The notes under the pieces: model-generated
What the model was told of the DNA's origin: nothing
Databases searched by the model: none
The model's input: the letters and a program-made list of their open reading frames with translations, nothing else
Program-made: the position numbers and the translations under genes
Shown here: one piece after another, positions 26,142-35,271 of the stretch
Numbering within the stretch: position 1 is the stretch's first letter
Layout of the letters: every line of letters starts with the position of its first letter
Source of the DNA: Pseudomonadota bacterium
GTDB taxonomy: Bacteria > Myxococcota_A > UBA9160 > SZUA-336
Length of the DNA stretch: 64,000 bases
Assembly (NCBI GenBank): GCA_003247575.1
Contig: QJZC01000010.1
Coordinates: 62,001-126,000, forward strand
Direction of reading: 5' to 3'

Positions 26142-27526
26142 GTGTTCTCCAGCTCGTGAGCGACGCGCTCCATGCGGCTGCCCCGCGACCCCTTGATCAG
26201 CACGATGTCCCCCGGCCGCGACCAGTCGCGAATCCAGCCTGCGGCTGTGGCGGCGTCCTCGGCTTCTTCGGCACGTGCCAGACCCGCAGCCCGGGCACCG
26301 CGCACCGTCTCGGAGGCGAATTCACCGATTGCGATCAGTCCGTTCACGCCGACCTCGGCTGCTGCGCGGCCGATCTCCTGGTGCAGTGCCGAGGCGTCGG
26401 GTCCGAGCTCGAGCATGTCGCCGAGCACCGCGAAGCTGGACCCTCCCTGCTGCAGCGACAGCAGCGACGACAGTGCGGCCCGCATCGATGCGGGATTTGC
26501 GTTGTACGAGTCGTCGAGGACCCGCAGGCCACCGCTTGCCGCGCACAGCTTCAGACGCCCCGGAAGGGACTCGAAGCCGTCCAGGGCTCGAGGGATGGCT
26601 GCAGCCGGGTCGATCAAGAGACCGGTGCGATGCGCGCAAGCCACCGCGCAGAGCGCATCGAGCACGAGGTAGCGCCCAGGCATCGGCAGCGACACGTCGA
26701 CCGCGAAATCTGGAGCCTCCAGTCGAAAGCGGCCATGGTCCAGGTCGTGCGGCGAGCCAATCGCGCGATAGTCGGCGCCAGCTTCGATCCCGAACCAGAC
26801 GCACTCGGCCCGGCTGCGGGGCGCCTGCGCCAGCACGTTTGCGTCGTCCGCATTCAGGATGGCGCATCCTTTCGGGTCGATGTGCTCCAGCAGCTCGCCC
26901 TTTGCGCTCGCGATGGCTTGGATCGATCCCACGGTGCCGAGGTGTGCGGGCGCGACCTGAGTGATCGCCCCGATGGTCGGCTGCGCGATTCGCGCGAGCA
27001 CGTCGATCTCGCCTGGATGATTCATGCCGAGCTCGACGACCATCGCGCGGTGTTCATCCTCGAGGCCTAGGATCGAGAGCGGGAGGCCGATGTGGTTGTT
27101 CAGATTTCCGGGGCTGCGACGCACTGCGATGCCGGCTGTGGTCAGAATTGCCGCGCACATCTCCTTGGTCGTCGTCTTGCCGTTGGATCCTGTGATGGCG
27201 ATGACCGGGCCCGCGAATCTTGCCCGGCAGAAAGCTGCGAGCTTGCCCAGTGCGACGATGCTGTCGGGGACGAGCACTCCCGGCTTCGAGCTGTCGCTCG
27301 GACGGTCCTCCACTAGGGCGGCGGATGCGCCCTGCTGTTCGGCCTGACCTACGAAGTCATGCCCATCGAAGCGATCCCCGCGGATCGCGACGAAGAGCTC
27401 TCCCGGGCCGATCGTCCGCGTGTCGGTCGAGACGCCGCCGATCTGGACCTTGCGGGCGGTATCGGGATCGATGCCGACGAGCTGACCTTCCGTCGCGTCG
27501 GAGATCTCGAGCAGGGTGAGGTTCAT
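26138..27526 (-). CDS. murF: UDP-MurNAc-tripeptide--D-alanyl-D-alanine ligase MurF
   Basis: MurF adds D-Ala-D-Ala to complete the UDP-MurNAc-pentapeptide. It shows 'FVAIRGDRFDGHDFVGQA', the ATP loop 'IAITGSNGKTTTKEMCAAIL', 'VELGMNHPGEIDVLARIAQP', 'NADDANVL' and 'VLDDSYNANPASMRAAL'. It has 462 aa, normal. It overlaps murE by 4 bases. No ddl gene for the D-Ala-D-Ala ligase lies in the cluster, so the dipeptide must be made by an enzyme encoded elsewhere. Confidence 0.97.
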   Translation of the reverse strand: MNLTLLEISDATEGQLVGIDPDTARKVQIGGVSTDTRTIGPGELFVAIRGDRFDGHDFVGQAEQQGASAALVEDRPSDSSKPGVLVPDSIVALGKLAAFCRARFAGPVIAITGSNGKTTTKEMCAAILTTAGIAVRRSPGNLNNHIGLPLSILGLEDEHRAMVVELGMNHPGEIDVLARIAQPTIGAITQVAPAHLGTVGSIQAIASAKGELLEHIDPKGCAILNADDANVLAQAPRSRAECVWFGIEAGADYRAIGSPHDLDHGRFRLEAPDFAVDVSLPMPGRYLVLDALCAVACAHRTGLLIDPAAAIPRALDGFESLPGRLKLCAASGGLRVLDDSYNANPASMRAALSSLLSLQQGGSSFAVLGDMLELGPDASALHQEIGRAAAEVGVNGLIAIGEFASETVRGARAAGLARAEEAEDAATAAGWIRDWSRPGDIVLIKGSRGSRMERVAHELENT

Positions 27527-29013
27527 TCGCGTGCACTCCGCTCGTCGAGTGCTGCGCGCGCCACTTCGCGATCATCGAAGGCGTGTCGCTCGCGTCCGAT
27601 GATCTGGTAGGTCTCGTGGCCTTTGCCCGCGATCAGCACCACGTCCTCTGGATCGGCTATCAGGATCGCTGCCGTGATCGCTTCGCGCCGGTCCGTGATG
27701 ACCTGCGCTCCGGCGCTCAGTCCACACGCGACGTCGCTCAGGATTCGCTCCGGGTCCTCGGTGCGTGGATTGTCGCTGGTCGCAATCACTACGTCGCTGT
27801 GCGCGCAAGCCGCTCGCGCCATCGGGGCGCGCTTGCTGCGATCGCGATCTCCGCCACAGCCGAACACGCAGATCAGACGTCCGCGCACTCCTGGACGGAT
27901 TCTGCGCAGAACCTGTTCGAGCGCATCGGGCGTGTGTGCGTAGTCGACGAAGGTGAGGGGGAGAGTCTCCGAGACGCGCTCGAGCCGCCCGGGGACCGGG
28001 GGGCACCGACCGAGACCGTCGGCGATCGCCTGTGTCGGAATGCCCAGGGCGACGGCGCACGCTGCTGCCGCGAGCGCATTGTCGATCTGGAAGTCACCGG
28101 GCAAGGGGAGCTCTACCTGCGCGCTTCCCCCTGGGGTGTGCAGACGGAAGCTCGAGCCTTCGAGGCGGACGTCCTCCTCTGTGCTCAGGACGTCCGCGCG
28201 TGGGCCCTCGCGGGCCTCGCGCCCGAACGTCAGGCACGGCTGTCCGCCAGCCTCGGCGGTCGCGCGAAGTCGGCCCAGCAACGGGTCACGCAGCGGCAGG
28301 ATTGCAGGACCAGCCAGGAGCTCCGGCTCGAACAAGCGCTGCTTCGCGCGTGCGTAGGTCTCCATGTCTCCATGGAAGTCGAGGTGGTCCTGCGTCAGGT
28401 TGGTGAATGCGGCCGCGGCGAATCGCAGTCCACGTACGCGGCCGGCTTCCAGACTGTGAGAGGAGACCTCGAGCGCGGCGTGGTCGACGCCCGCATCGCG
28501 CATCATGCGTAGATTGGCGTGAAGGTCGACCGACTCCGGGGTCGTGAGCAACGCGGCGACTTCGCGGCCGGCGAAGCGAGTGGAGATGGTGCCGAGGCTT
28601 CCGGTCCTTCGTCCGGCGTAGGTCAGCAGCGACTCGAGCAGGCGCACGGTACTGGTCTTGCCGTTGGTACCGGTGACCGCGATGAGTGTCATCTCCCGGG
28701 CGGGCTCGCGAAAGAACCGCGCGGCCAGCTCGGGCAGGATCTTGCGCGTATTCTGGACGCGCGCCAACGCGCGAGCTCCAGCGCGATCCGCCGACGTGTG
28801 ACTCGGGTCGTCGATCAGGACCGCGTGTGCACCCGCGACGACGGCCGCTTCCAGGTAGGTGTGACCATCACTCTCAGCTCCCTTGAGAGCGACGAAGAGG
28901 TCTCCTTGCGCGATGCGTCGTGAGTCGTAGGCCAAGCCTGTCACCTCGAGCGCGGCATCGCCCGAGATCTCGGTTGTCCAGGGTGCGAGCAGTTCAGCGA
29001 GCTTCCAGCTCAT
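27523..29013 (-). CDS. murE: UDP-MurNAc-L-Ala-D-Glu--meso-diaminopimelate ligase MurE
   Basis: MurE adds the third stem-peptide residue. Motifs include 'GDLFVALKGAESDGHTYL', the ATP loop 'IAVTGTNGKTSTVRLLESLL', 'NLTQDHLDFHGDMETYARAK', and 'VIATSDNPRTEDPERILSDV'. The DNPR sequence is the meso-diaminopimelate recognition motif, so the peptidoglycan should be the Gram-negative type. It has 496 aa. The ATG overlaps the ftsI stop (ATGA). Confidence 0.97.
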   Translation of the reverse strand: MSWKLAELLAPWTTEISGDAALEVTGLAYDSRRIAQGDLFVALKGAESDGHTYLEAAVVAGAHAVLIDDPSHTSADRAGARALARVQNTRKILPELAARFFREPAREMTLIAVTGTNGKTSTVRLLESLLTYAGRRTGSLGTISTRFAGREVAALLTTPESVDLHANLRMMRDAGVDHAALEVSSHSLEAGRVRGLRFAAAAFTNLTQDHLDFHGDMETYARAKQRLFEPELLAGPAILPLRDPLLGRLRATAEAGGQPCLTFGREAREGPRADVLSTEEDVRLEGSSFRLHTPGGSAQVELPLPGDFQIDNALAAAACAVALGIPTQAIADGLGRCPPVPGRLERVSETLPLTFVDYAHTPDALEQVLRRIRPGVRGRLICVFGCGGDRDRSKRAPMARAACAHSDVVIATSDNPRTEDPERILSDVACGLSAGAQVITDRREAITAAILIADPEDVVLIAGKGHETYQIIGRERHAFDDREVARAALDERSARE

Positions 29014-30710
29014 GGATCCACCCTGGCGACGACTTCGAGCTCCATCAACGCGGTTTCGGCGAACTGCTTGAAGGCGGGAGCGGCAGAGGTCCCGCCGGAT
29101 TTGTTCCTGCTCGGCTCGTCGAGCACGACGACCACCACCAGGCGCGGATCTTCGACCGGAGTGATGCCCAGAAAGCTGGTAACGAACGCATCGTGTGAGT
29201 AGGCGCCGTTCACGATCTTTTGCGCTGTCCCTGTCTTTCCTGCGACGCTGAAGTGATCCAGCGCCGCTGCGCGTCCGGTTCCGTTCTCGACGACCTCGCG
29301 CAGCATCTCGAGTACACTCGCCGCGGTGTCGGGGGAGAGGATCTGGGTTCGGGTCTCCCCGGTGGCTGCAGGGTCGTCGCCGATCTCGAGTACGAGCCGT
29401 GGCTGGATGCGCCGACCTCCGCGAGCCAGCGCGGCGCCGGCCAGTGCGAGCTGCAGCGGGGATGCCTGCATTCCCTGTCCGAATGCGAGATTCGCTCGCT
29501 CGACATCCTGGCTGTTGCGCAAGTCGTGCAGCACCCCCTGCGTCTCGCCGGGAAATGGGCTCCTCGTTCGGCGACCGAATCCGAGCGCGCGCAGGCCCGA
29601 AACCAGCGACTCTGACCCGAGGCGTTCTGCGATACGCGCCAGACAGATGTTGCTCGAGACGCGCAGCGCATCGGCTGCGTTCAGGTGGTCGTGCGGCTGA
29701 GTGTCGCGAATCACGCGATCCTTCACACGGAGCCGTCCACGTCCGCAGTCGAACTTCTCGTCCTTGGTGATGGCCCCGAGTTCGAGCGCGGTCGCGACCA
29801 CGAATGGTTTGAGGGTGCTTCCAGGCTCGAAGCCATCCTGGAAGATGTGCGCGCGAAAGCGCTCGTCGCTCTCGCGCCAGAAGTGGTTCTGGTCGAACCC
29901 CGGTGCCTCCGCGGCTGCCAGCACATCGCCGTTGCGCGGATCGAGCGCGATCAGGCTCCCCGTGCGCGCTCCGCTCTGCTCGAGTGCCGCTGCGAGGGCG
30001 CGCTCGGCTTCGAACTGGAGCCTGGAGTCCAGGGTCAACCGCAAGGTCTCGCCCTGGCGCTCGCGGGCGGGCGAGAAGGATCTGAGAATGCGTCGCCCCC
30101 GTCCATCCTTCTGGATCTGTAGAGTGACCGCGTTCCCGGTGAGAGCGGCGTCGTACGCGAGCTCGATTCCTGAGAGCGCGCGTCCGTCGACGCCCGCGAA
30201 CCCGATGAACGCGCCGGCCAAGGTGTTGCCGCCGATCCCACGGCTGGGATAGGAGCGCTGCAGGCGGGGCTCGTAGCTGAGGTGAGGCAGGTCTGCGCGG
30301 TGGAGATCCTTGACCTGGCTCTCGCTCACCCCATAGGCCAGCTGTACTAGTGGCTTGTCAGAGCGCAGCCGGGCCATCAACTTCTCTCGGCGCTCATGCG
30401 TGATGCGGCTCACCTCGCGCACGATGCGTTTGCGCTCCGGGGTGGTCAGCTTGGCGTTCTCGGCGAGGATCTCGTAGCGGATGACCGTGGTCGCGAGCAG
30501 CACGCCTTCGCGGTCTACGATGTCCCCGCGCAGCGCCGGCAAGCGAATCTGCCGCGCGCTCTGGCGGCGCTGCTTCGCGCGCAGATCCTCCGCTTGCACG
30601 ACCTGCAGCTCGAAGCTGCGGAGGAACAAGCCCAAGAATCCGACCACGAGCGCAGCAGCGAGCAGCGAGAGCCGCTGCGCTCGCACTGTATGTCCAAGGT
30701 CGGGTCTCAC
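29010..30710 (-). CDS. ftsI: Septal transpeptidase FtsI (PBP3, class B PBP)
   Basis: FtsI crosslinks septal peptidoglycan and works with FtsW. It has one N-terminal membrane segment 'LSLLAAALVVGFLGLFL', a pedestal domain 'LPALRGDIVDREGVLLATT', and a transpeptidase domain with SxxK 'FEPGSTLKPFVVATALE', SxN 'RVSSNICLARIAERLG' and KTG 'VAGKTGTAQKIVNGAYSHD'. It has 566 aa and no PASTA repeats. The start is GTG 30710, overlapping the ftsL stop (GTGA). Confidence 0.97.
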   Translation of the reverse strand: MRPDLGHTVRAQRLSLLAAALVVGFLGLFLRSFELQVVQAEDLRAKQRRQSARQIRLPALRGDIVDREGVLLATTVIRYEILAENAKLTTPERKRIVREVSRITHERREKLMARLRSDKPLVQLAYGVSESQVKDLHRADLPHLSYEPRLQRSYPSRGIGGNTLAGAFIGFAGVDGRALSGIELAYDAALTGNAVTLQIQKDGRGRRILRSFSPARERQGETLRLTLDSRLQFEAERALAAALEQSGARTGSLIALDPRNGDVLAAAEAPGFDQNHFWRESDERFRAHIFQDGFEPGSTLKPFVVATALELGAITKDEKFDCGRGRLRVKDRVIRDTQPHDHLNAADALRVSSNICLARIAERLGSESLVSGLRALGFGRRTRSPFPGETQGVLHDLRNSQDVERANLAFGQGMQASPLQLALAGAALARGGRRIQPRLVLEIGDDPAATGETRTQILSPDTAASVLEMLREVVENGTGRAAALDHFSVAGKTGTAQKIVNGAYSHDAFVTSFLGITPVEDPRLVVVVVLDEPSRNKSGGTSAAPAFKQFAETALMELEVVARVDP

Positions 30711-31033
30711 CGATTGCTCCGCGGCGTTTCAGGATGCATGCGGGCGAGCACCGGATCGACGACGATACGGTCGCGCGGAGTCACCTTCGTGAAGCCGCGC
30801 TTCGATGCGAGCTCGAGGATGCGACCGGGAGATGCGAGGCTCTGCTCGGCTCGCCGCAGCTGATCCACCTCGAGACGCAGGTCGTGCGCCTGCTTCTCGA
30901 TCTCGCTCAGCTCGTAGCCGGCCCGTCGCACCTCGGTGCGAAGCTTGACGACCCCCACGCCGCCGATGGCCATCCCGAAGGCGCAGGAGACGAGCACTGC
31001 GCTCCAGCGTGGATTGGAGACGCGCGCGTTCAT
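30707..31033 (-). CDS. ftsL: Cell division protein FtsL
   Basis: This small bitopic division protein has 108 aa. It shows a short cytoplasmic tail, one membrane segment ('WSAVLVSCAFGMAIGGVGVV'), then a coiled coil ('LRTEVRRAGYELSEIEKQAH', 'DLRLEVDQLRRAEQSL'). The sequence itself is poorly conserved, and identification rests on this architecture and the position between rsmH and ftsI. ATG 31033 overlaps the rsmH stop by 4 bases; the longer open frame to 31147 lies within rsmH and is not used. Confidence 0.9.
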   Translation of the reverse strand: MNARVSNPRWSAVLVSCAFGMAIGGVGVVKLRTEVRRAGYELSEIEKQAHDLRLEVDQLRRAEQSLASPGRILELASKRGFTKVTPRDRIVVDPVLARMHPETPRSNR

Positions 31034-31956
31034 ACCCGCTCCGCCACGCGCAGACGGGCGCTTCTGGCGCGAGGGTTCCGGGCGATCTCTGCGGGGCTCG
31101 GGGCCTCTCCTCGCAGCAGGATCTTCACGCGTGGCTGCCGGCCGCACCCGCAGCGGGGGAGATCGCTCGGGCAGATGCAGCCGCGCGCCTCACGAGCCAG
31201 GAAGTGTTTGACGCGACGGTCTTCCCCGGAGTGGTAGCTCAGCACGGCCAGCCGACCGCCGGGGCGCAGAATCTCGAGGGCTCCCTCGAGTGCGAGTTCC
31301 ACCTCCTGGAGCTCCCGGTTGACGTGGAGTCGCAGAGCCTGGAACACGAGGGTTGCCGGGTGATGCCGTCTACGCGGGAGGCGCAGTCGCTCGAGTGCGT
31401 GCTTCAGGTCGCCGACTGTCTCGAGCGGACGTGCGTCGAGCAAGGTTTGCGCCACGCGTCCTGTGGAAGGTACGTCGCCGCGTCGGAGCAGGTCGGTCAG
31501 TTCCGCCAGCTCGATCCGCTCGAGGAGCTCCCGGGCAGTCTCGCCATGGGTCCGGTTCATGCGCATGTCGAGCGGGCTGTCGTCGCACCCGAAGCTGAAG
31601 CCTCGCTCGGGATCGTCGAGCTGCGCCGAACACAGGCCGAGATCGAAGAGCACGCCGTCCACCGGATCGAGCGCGAGTCCTCGAATGACATCGGCGACGT
31701 ACGCGATGCGCGCGTGGACGGCTACCAGGCGGTCGCCATACGGCGACAGGCGCGCCTCGGCGCGCTCCAGCATGCTGGCATCCCGATCGAGCCCGATGAC
31801 GGTGCCACTTGCGCCAACTCGTTCGAGGAAGAGCTCGGTATGTCCGCCTAAGCCCATCGTTCCATCTACGAATTTCGCGCTGGGACCGGGCTCCAGAGAA
31901 CGCGTGATCTCGGCCGGCATGACGGATTCGTGCCGCAGCTCAGCGTGCCCCATCAT
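31030..31956 (-). CDS. rsmH: 16S rRNA (cytosine1402-N4)-methyltransferase RsmH (MraW)
   Basis: RsmH methylates C1402 of 16S rRNA using SAM. It shows 'RHESVMPAEI', 'FVDGTMGLGGHTELFLERVG' (SAM loop), 'VIGLDRDASML', 'FDLGLCSAQLDDPERGFSF', 'LDMRMNRTHGETARELL', 'TLVFQALRLHVNRELQEVE' and 'LSYHSGEDRRVKHF'. The normally invariant DLGVSS reads DLGLCS here, a small deviation. It has 308 aa. Its ATG overlaps the mraZ stop (ATGA); a second ATG lies one codon later. Confidence 0.96.
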   Translation of the reverse strand: MMGHAELRHESVMPAEITRSLEPGPSAKFVDGTMGLGGHTELFLERVGASGTVIGLDRDASMLERAEARLSPYGDRLVAVHARIAYVADVIRGLALDPVDGVLFDLGLCSAQLDDPERGFSFGCDDSPLDMRMNRTHGETARELLERIELAELTDLLRRGDVPSTGRVAQTLLDARPLETVGDLKHALERLRLPRRRHHPATLVFQALRLHVNRELQEVELALEGALEILRPGGRLAVLSYHSGEDRRVKHFLAREARGCICPSDLPRCGCGRQPRVKILLRGEAPSPAEIARNPRARSARLRVAERV

Positions 31957-32381
31957 CAGCGAAGATCCTGAGTGTAGGTTGCATAGTTTGCGCGTGTTTG
32001 TTCAAGTTCTTCTTCATGCCGCGTGCGATCCCAGATCTCGATCTTCTCGCCCAGGCCGGTGAACACGATGTCACGCTGCAGGTGGGCCCAGCTCCGAAGT
32101 TTTGGGGGAATCAGAATCCTTCCCTGCTTGTCGAAGCTGCAGGGCGCCGCCATTCCCAGAATCAGACGCTGTAAATGCTGAATCGAATCAACATCAGAGC
32201 CCTCACCTGTCAGGCGATCCCTTAACGTGGAGAACGCCGGAGCCGGCAGGATGGCGAGACACTGTGGGTACGCCGTGATCCAAGCACCTCCGTCGACGTC
32301 TTGCAGGGCTTCACGAAACTCCTTTGGAAGGCTCGTGCGACCCTTTTCATCGAGGACGTGATCGTGGCTCCCCCAGAACAC
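31956..32381 (-). CDS. mraZ: Transcriptional regulator MraZ
   Basis: This is an AbrB-fold DNA-binding protein of 141 aa, the usual first gene and autoregulator of the dcw cluster. Two repeats of the DxxxR swapped-hairpin motif are visible: 'HVLDEKGRTSLPKEFREAL' and 'CSFDKQGRILIPPKLRSWAH'. The start is GTG 32381, because the residues following it match the family's opening (MFxGxxxHxLDxKGR); AAGGA lies 10 bases upstream. The direct TGGG repeats upstream of the gene are the expected MraZ target. Confidence 0.96.
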   Translation of the reverse strand: MFWGSHDHVLDEKGRTSLPKEFREALQDVDGGAWITAYPQCLAILPAPAFSTLRDRLTGEGSDVDSIQHLQRLILGMAAPCSFDKQGRILIPPKLRSWAHLQRDIVFTGLGEKIEIWDRTRHEEELEQTRANYATYTQDLR

Positions 32382-32451
32382 TCGTCACCCATCCTTGGAG
32401 GGTTTTGTGGGAACGAAGTTCCACTTCCTTGGTGGTCGTCCCCCGATCGAT

Positions 32452-32486
32452 CCCACCTTTATGGAACCCGTTCCCACTCGTTCCCA
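32452..32486 (-). promoter_or_regulatory. MraZ-binding boxes (TGGG direct repeats)
   Basis: On the minus strand TGGGA occurs at 32486-32482 and again exactly 10 bases on at 32476-32472, each as GTGGGAACG. A third TGGGA lies at 32455. MraZ is known to bind TGGG direct repeats with 10-base periodicity upstream of its own operon. The first box starts at the last base of the proposed -10, as expected for repression. Confidence 0.75.
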
Positions 32487-32514
32487 CTTTATGTGGCACC
32501 GGAACGGCCGTCAA
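32486..32514 (-). promoter_or_regulatory. dcw cluster promoter
   Basis: On the minus strand TTGACG (32514-32509) is followed after exactly 17 bases by TAAAGT (32491-32486). The -35 matches sigma-70 consensus at five of six positions and the -10 at four. It lies about 105 bases upstream of the mraZ start codon and abuts the TGGG boxes. Confidence 0.65.
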
Positions 32515-32739
32515 CTGAATAGGCCAGTATTTCCGACTATTTCCGTGCCTGACGTATGCGAAAGTTTCATAACGTCTGTACGCTGCAGGCGGTCGGAGGG
32601 GGAGTCACAACGAAGTTTTGGTGGGAACGGAGCGAAGGGGCAGGGTCGAGATAGGGAATCAATGAGTTTCCGCGCGCGCGTTCAAGAGCTCGCAAGCAGG
32701 CGGGGAAACGTGCCGAAAAACGAAGTGAATTGGCACCAG

Positions 32740-33315
32740 CTAAGAGCGCTTGGAGAGCTTCTCTATTGCTTGTTCCATCGCTTCGAGTCTTCGCTCGAGG
32801 CGCTCCAGGTCGGCGCGAGTGGGCAGCTCTAGAGAGCGAAAGGCGCCCTCGATCGAAGCTCGGATGCGTGAGTCGAGATCGGGAGGCCGCGAGTCCATGC
32901 GATCGCACAAACTGCCTTGGGAAGCGGCCTCCTGCGCATCCTCGGAGGTCTGCATCCAGCGGGCGACGTTGTCTCGTACATCGCTCAAGTTCTCCTGGAC
33001 GTCTTCAGCGTAACGCCTCAGCAACGTGAATAAAGAGGCGAGTTGACGTTGCATCAGCTCGCCGAGCACTGGCGCCGAATCGGCCGTGCTGGCCGCAACT
33101 TCTGCTGTGTGTCCAGTGCTGGGCGTCTTGCGCTCGCTATCGACGAGCACCCGAGACAGTACGAGAGCGGAGATGTCGTTCCCCGTCTCGTTTTCGATCA
33201 CCTGGATGTCCCTGCCTTCCCGCAGCAAGTCAGAAATCCCCGATAGCGTTATATACCTACTAGTTTCGGTATTGTAGAGCTTTCGGTTCGCGTAACGCTT
33301 TATCTGTACTGCCAC
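32740..33315 (-). CDS. PHA/PHB synthesis regulator PhaR-type protein
   Basis: Residues 3-50 form the PHB-accumulation regulatory DNA-binding domain: 'IKRYANRKLYNTETSRYITL', then 'ISDLLREGRDIQVIENETG'. The family represses polyhydroxyalkanoate granule genes and can bind the polymer. The C-terminal half is helical and ends in a coiled coil ('RLERRLEAMEQAIEKLSKRS'), as in other deltaproteobacterial members. It has 191 aa from GTG 33315. No PHA synthase or phasin gene is nearby. It is divergent from the MJ0042 gene, with about 225 bases between them. Confidence 0.88.
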   Translation of the reverse strand: MAVQIKRYANRKLYNTETSRYITLSGISDLLREGRDIQVIENETGNDISALVLSRVLVDSERKTPSTGHTAEVAASTADSAPVLGELMQRQLASLFTLLRRYAEDVQENLSDVRDNVARWMQTSEDAQEAASQGSLCDRMDSRPPDLDSRIRASIEGAFRSLELPTRADLERLERRLEAMEQAIEKLSKRS

Positions 33316-33541
33316 CTGCGGAGTATCTCACTGGCCCTCGGGGCAGGTCAACGCGCGGAGCCCCTACGCGCGCATGCCTCTACAACGGATTGGGTGCGCT
33401 GAGAGGGGTGCCCGAGCGGTACCCCTGCCAGTGCGGGTGGCTGCACGTTCGCCGCTCAAGGGACGTCTGGCGAAGGCCGACCCGGAGAAGCGGGACCTCG
33501 TCCGCACTCGCATGCAGCGCGTGACATCCAGAGGGGAAATC

Positions 33542-35191
33542 GTGGCGGATGCGAACGCCATCGTCGTTCAATGTCCGGGCTGCTCGGCGCGCTTCAGCCT
33601 GGCGAAGGATCGCGTACCCAAGAAGGGTGCGCGCGTGCGCTGCTCTCGCTGCCAGCACCGCTTCTACGTGTCTCCGGACGGTGAGGTGCGCGAGGCTGCC
33701 CCAGCGCGCAAGACCTCGGGTACGGCGACACAGCCGGGAGTGCGCAAGTCCCCGAGTACGGGTGAGCGCAAGCGCTCCGAATCAGAGAACCGACCGTCAG
33801 CGCCGCCTTCGGTTGCACCAGAAGTTGAGGCGTCGGCGCCGAGTGATGAAGAGCCGACCGGCGGGCCGAAGTCGCCCTGGAGCATGCGGGCGGGACCGGA
33901 TCCGCGAGAGGATACGAGCCTGGACAATCCGGAGTTCCTCTTCGAGGGCAGCTCGACGGCTGCGACGACCCCACGCGGTGGTGTCGACCTTGGGGACTCG
34001 ATTGCGGGCTTCGATCCGAGCCAGTTCTTGTCGGGCGCGACGGAGGGGGAAGCTGAGGCAGCTCCGGAGGAGGTGCAATCGGAGGTAGAGCCTGGCTTTG
34101 CGATCTCCGATGGCGATACGTCGTCGGAGGTCGAGACGCAGGACTCCGTTCCGCGCGCTCGAGCATCCGCCGAGCGTCGCGCGCTGGAGCACGACGAGCA
34201 GATCCCAGACATTCGGGCGCAGAAGGATGAGCTCGCGGCACAGCGTGCCCTGGCCGCGCTCGATGCTGCAGAGGATGACGAGCCCCCCTCTGCTCCCTCG
34301 CAGGCGATCGAGTCTGAGATCGCCCGACAGGCACCTCGCGCCTCCATGCAGACTTCCATCGCAGAGGAGCCGAGCGACGCGGGTCTGGTCGAAGGCGAGT
34401 CGCCCTTCGAGCTCGGCAGTTCGCATGTGCCGATGGAGAGCCCGTCGCCTCGAGCAAGTAGTGCTGCGTCTCCACTGGAGAGTTTCGCGGATCTCGAGGA
34501 GTCGGGTACCACGGGCTTCGGCTCGGCGACGGCCGCCGTGCCTGCGCGCACCGAGAACGCGCGTACGGAGACGGCGAGCCCGTCCCAGAAGCGGGGCGTC
34601 CGCGTGTCCTCCTCCGATGCTTACGACGAGGGGGGTGCGGACGCCGGGAGTCCGGCGCGTCGCCAGCGAGACGAGGCGTTGGGTCGCCTACTCGCACTTG
34701 CTGTGGGGCTTCTCCTGCTGGTCGGAGTCGTGCGTGCCAGCTACCTAGGGTCGGTCCAGATCGCGCCCCGGGCCGAGCTGGCGGGTGATCTGGACTCGAT
34801 CGTGGACGTATCGATCCGTCATCTCGCGGACGCGCGCGGCGAGAGACTGACGGTGGTTCGAGGGCGCTTCGAGGGACCTTCGACCCCCGTTGGTGCGGTG
34901 CTGCTGGATCGTGGTGACCGCAGGCTCGGGGACGTCATCGAGGCGCAGCCAGTGCGACTGACCGACGAGCAGCTCGCGAGCCTGCGGCTTGCCGGTGAGA
35001 TGCACCTTGCGGGAAGTCTGTTGGATCGACCGGCCGGGAGCACGGCGCGCGAATCCCAGGCGCCTGCGCAGCGCGACCTCGCGAGTGTCGAGCCGGCGGG
35101 GCGAGGAAGCGATGCCTCGGGCTTCACGGTGCTGATCCCGAACCCGGACCCTCGGGCGCGGCGTGTCGCGCTCGTCCCCACGACTCGCTAG
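33542..35191 (+). CDS. MJ0042-type zinc-ribbon protein with disordered region and DUF3426-like C-terminus
   Basis: GTG 33542 is chosen because AGAGGGGAAATC precedes it and the zinc ribbon starts at residue 10. The ribbon is 'VQCPGCSARFSLAKDRVPKK', then 'VRCSRCQHRFYV' (CxxC...CxxC), the MJ0042 finger. About 320 residues of acidic, Ser/Ala/Pro-rich, surely disordered sequence follow, then one membrane segment 'LLALAVGLLLLVGVVRASYL' and a small folded C-terminal domain resembling DUF3426. The orientation is probably cytosolic finger and periplasmic C-terminus. The function is unknown; such proteins occur in deltaproteobacteria near secretion and motility genes. tatA follows 75 bases later. Confidence 0.8.
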   Translation: MADANAIVVQCPGCSARFSLAKDRVPKKGARVRCSRCQHRFYVSPDGEVREAAPARKTSGTATQPGVRKSPSTGERKRSESENRPSAPPSVAPEVEASAPSDEEPTGGPKSPWSMRAGPDPREDTSLDNPEFLFEGSSTAATTPRGGVDLGDSIAGFDPSQFLSGATEGEAEAAPEEVQSEVEPGFAISDGDTSSEVETQDSVPRARASAERRALEHDEQIPDIRAQKDELAAQRALAALDAAEDDEPPSAPSQAIESEIARQAPRASMQTSIAEEPSDAGLVEGESPFELGSSHVPMESPSPRASSAASPLESFADLEESGTTGFGSATAAVPARTENARTETASPSQKRGVRVSSSDAYDEGGADAGSPARRQRDEALGRLLALAVGLLLLVGVVRASYLGSVQIAPRAELAGDLDSIVDVSIRHLADARGERLTVVRGRFEGPSTPVGAVLLDRGDRRLGDVIEAQPVRLTDEQLASLRLAGEMHLAGSLLDRPAGSTARESQAPAQRDLASVEPAGRGSDASGFTVLIPNPDPRARRVALVPTTR

Positions 35192-35271
35192 GACTCCTCG
35201 TCTGCCGCATCCCGCTTCGGTGCCGGCCCCTCCATTGACTTCGGTCGCAGTCCTGCAAGACTCTTGTGACG

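Larger units (their letters stand above)
32382..32739. other. mraZ promoter region / gap between mraZ and the PhaR-type gene
   Basis: This 358-base stretch between two minus-strand genes carries the mraZ promoter and TGGG boxes (separate entries). It also holds an imperfect inverted repeat, GTGGGAAC / GTTCCAC, at about 32407-32423 that faces the boxes. The remaining half, toward the PhaR-type gene stop, shows no gene and no terminator hairpin with a T-run. Confidence 0.55.

Noticed and set aside
33396-33470. tRNA-like D-arm text (GGGTGCCCGAGCGG) before the MJ0042 gene
   Set aside because: No matching acceptor stem, no normal T-loop (GTTCGA) and no anticodon stem at the right distance.
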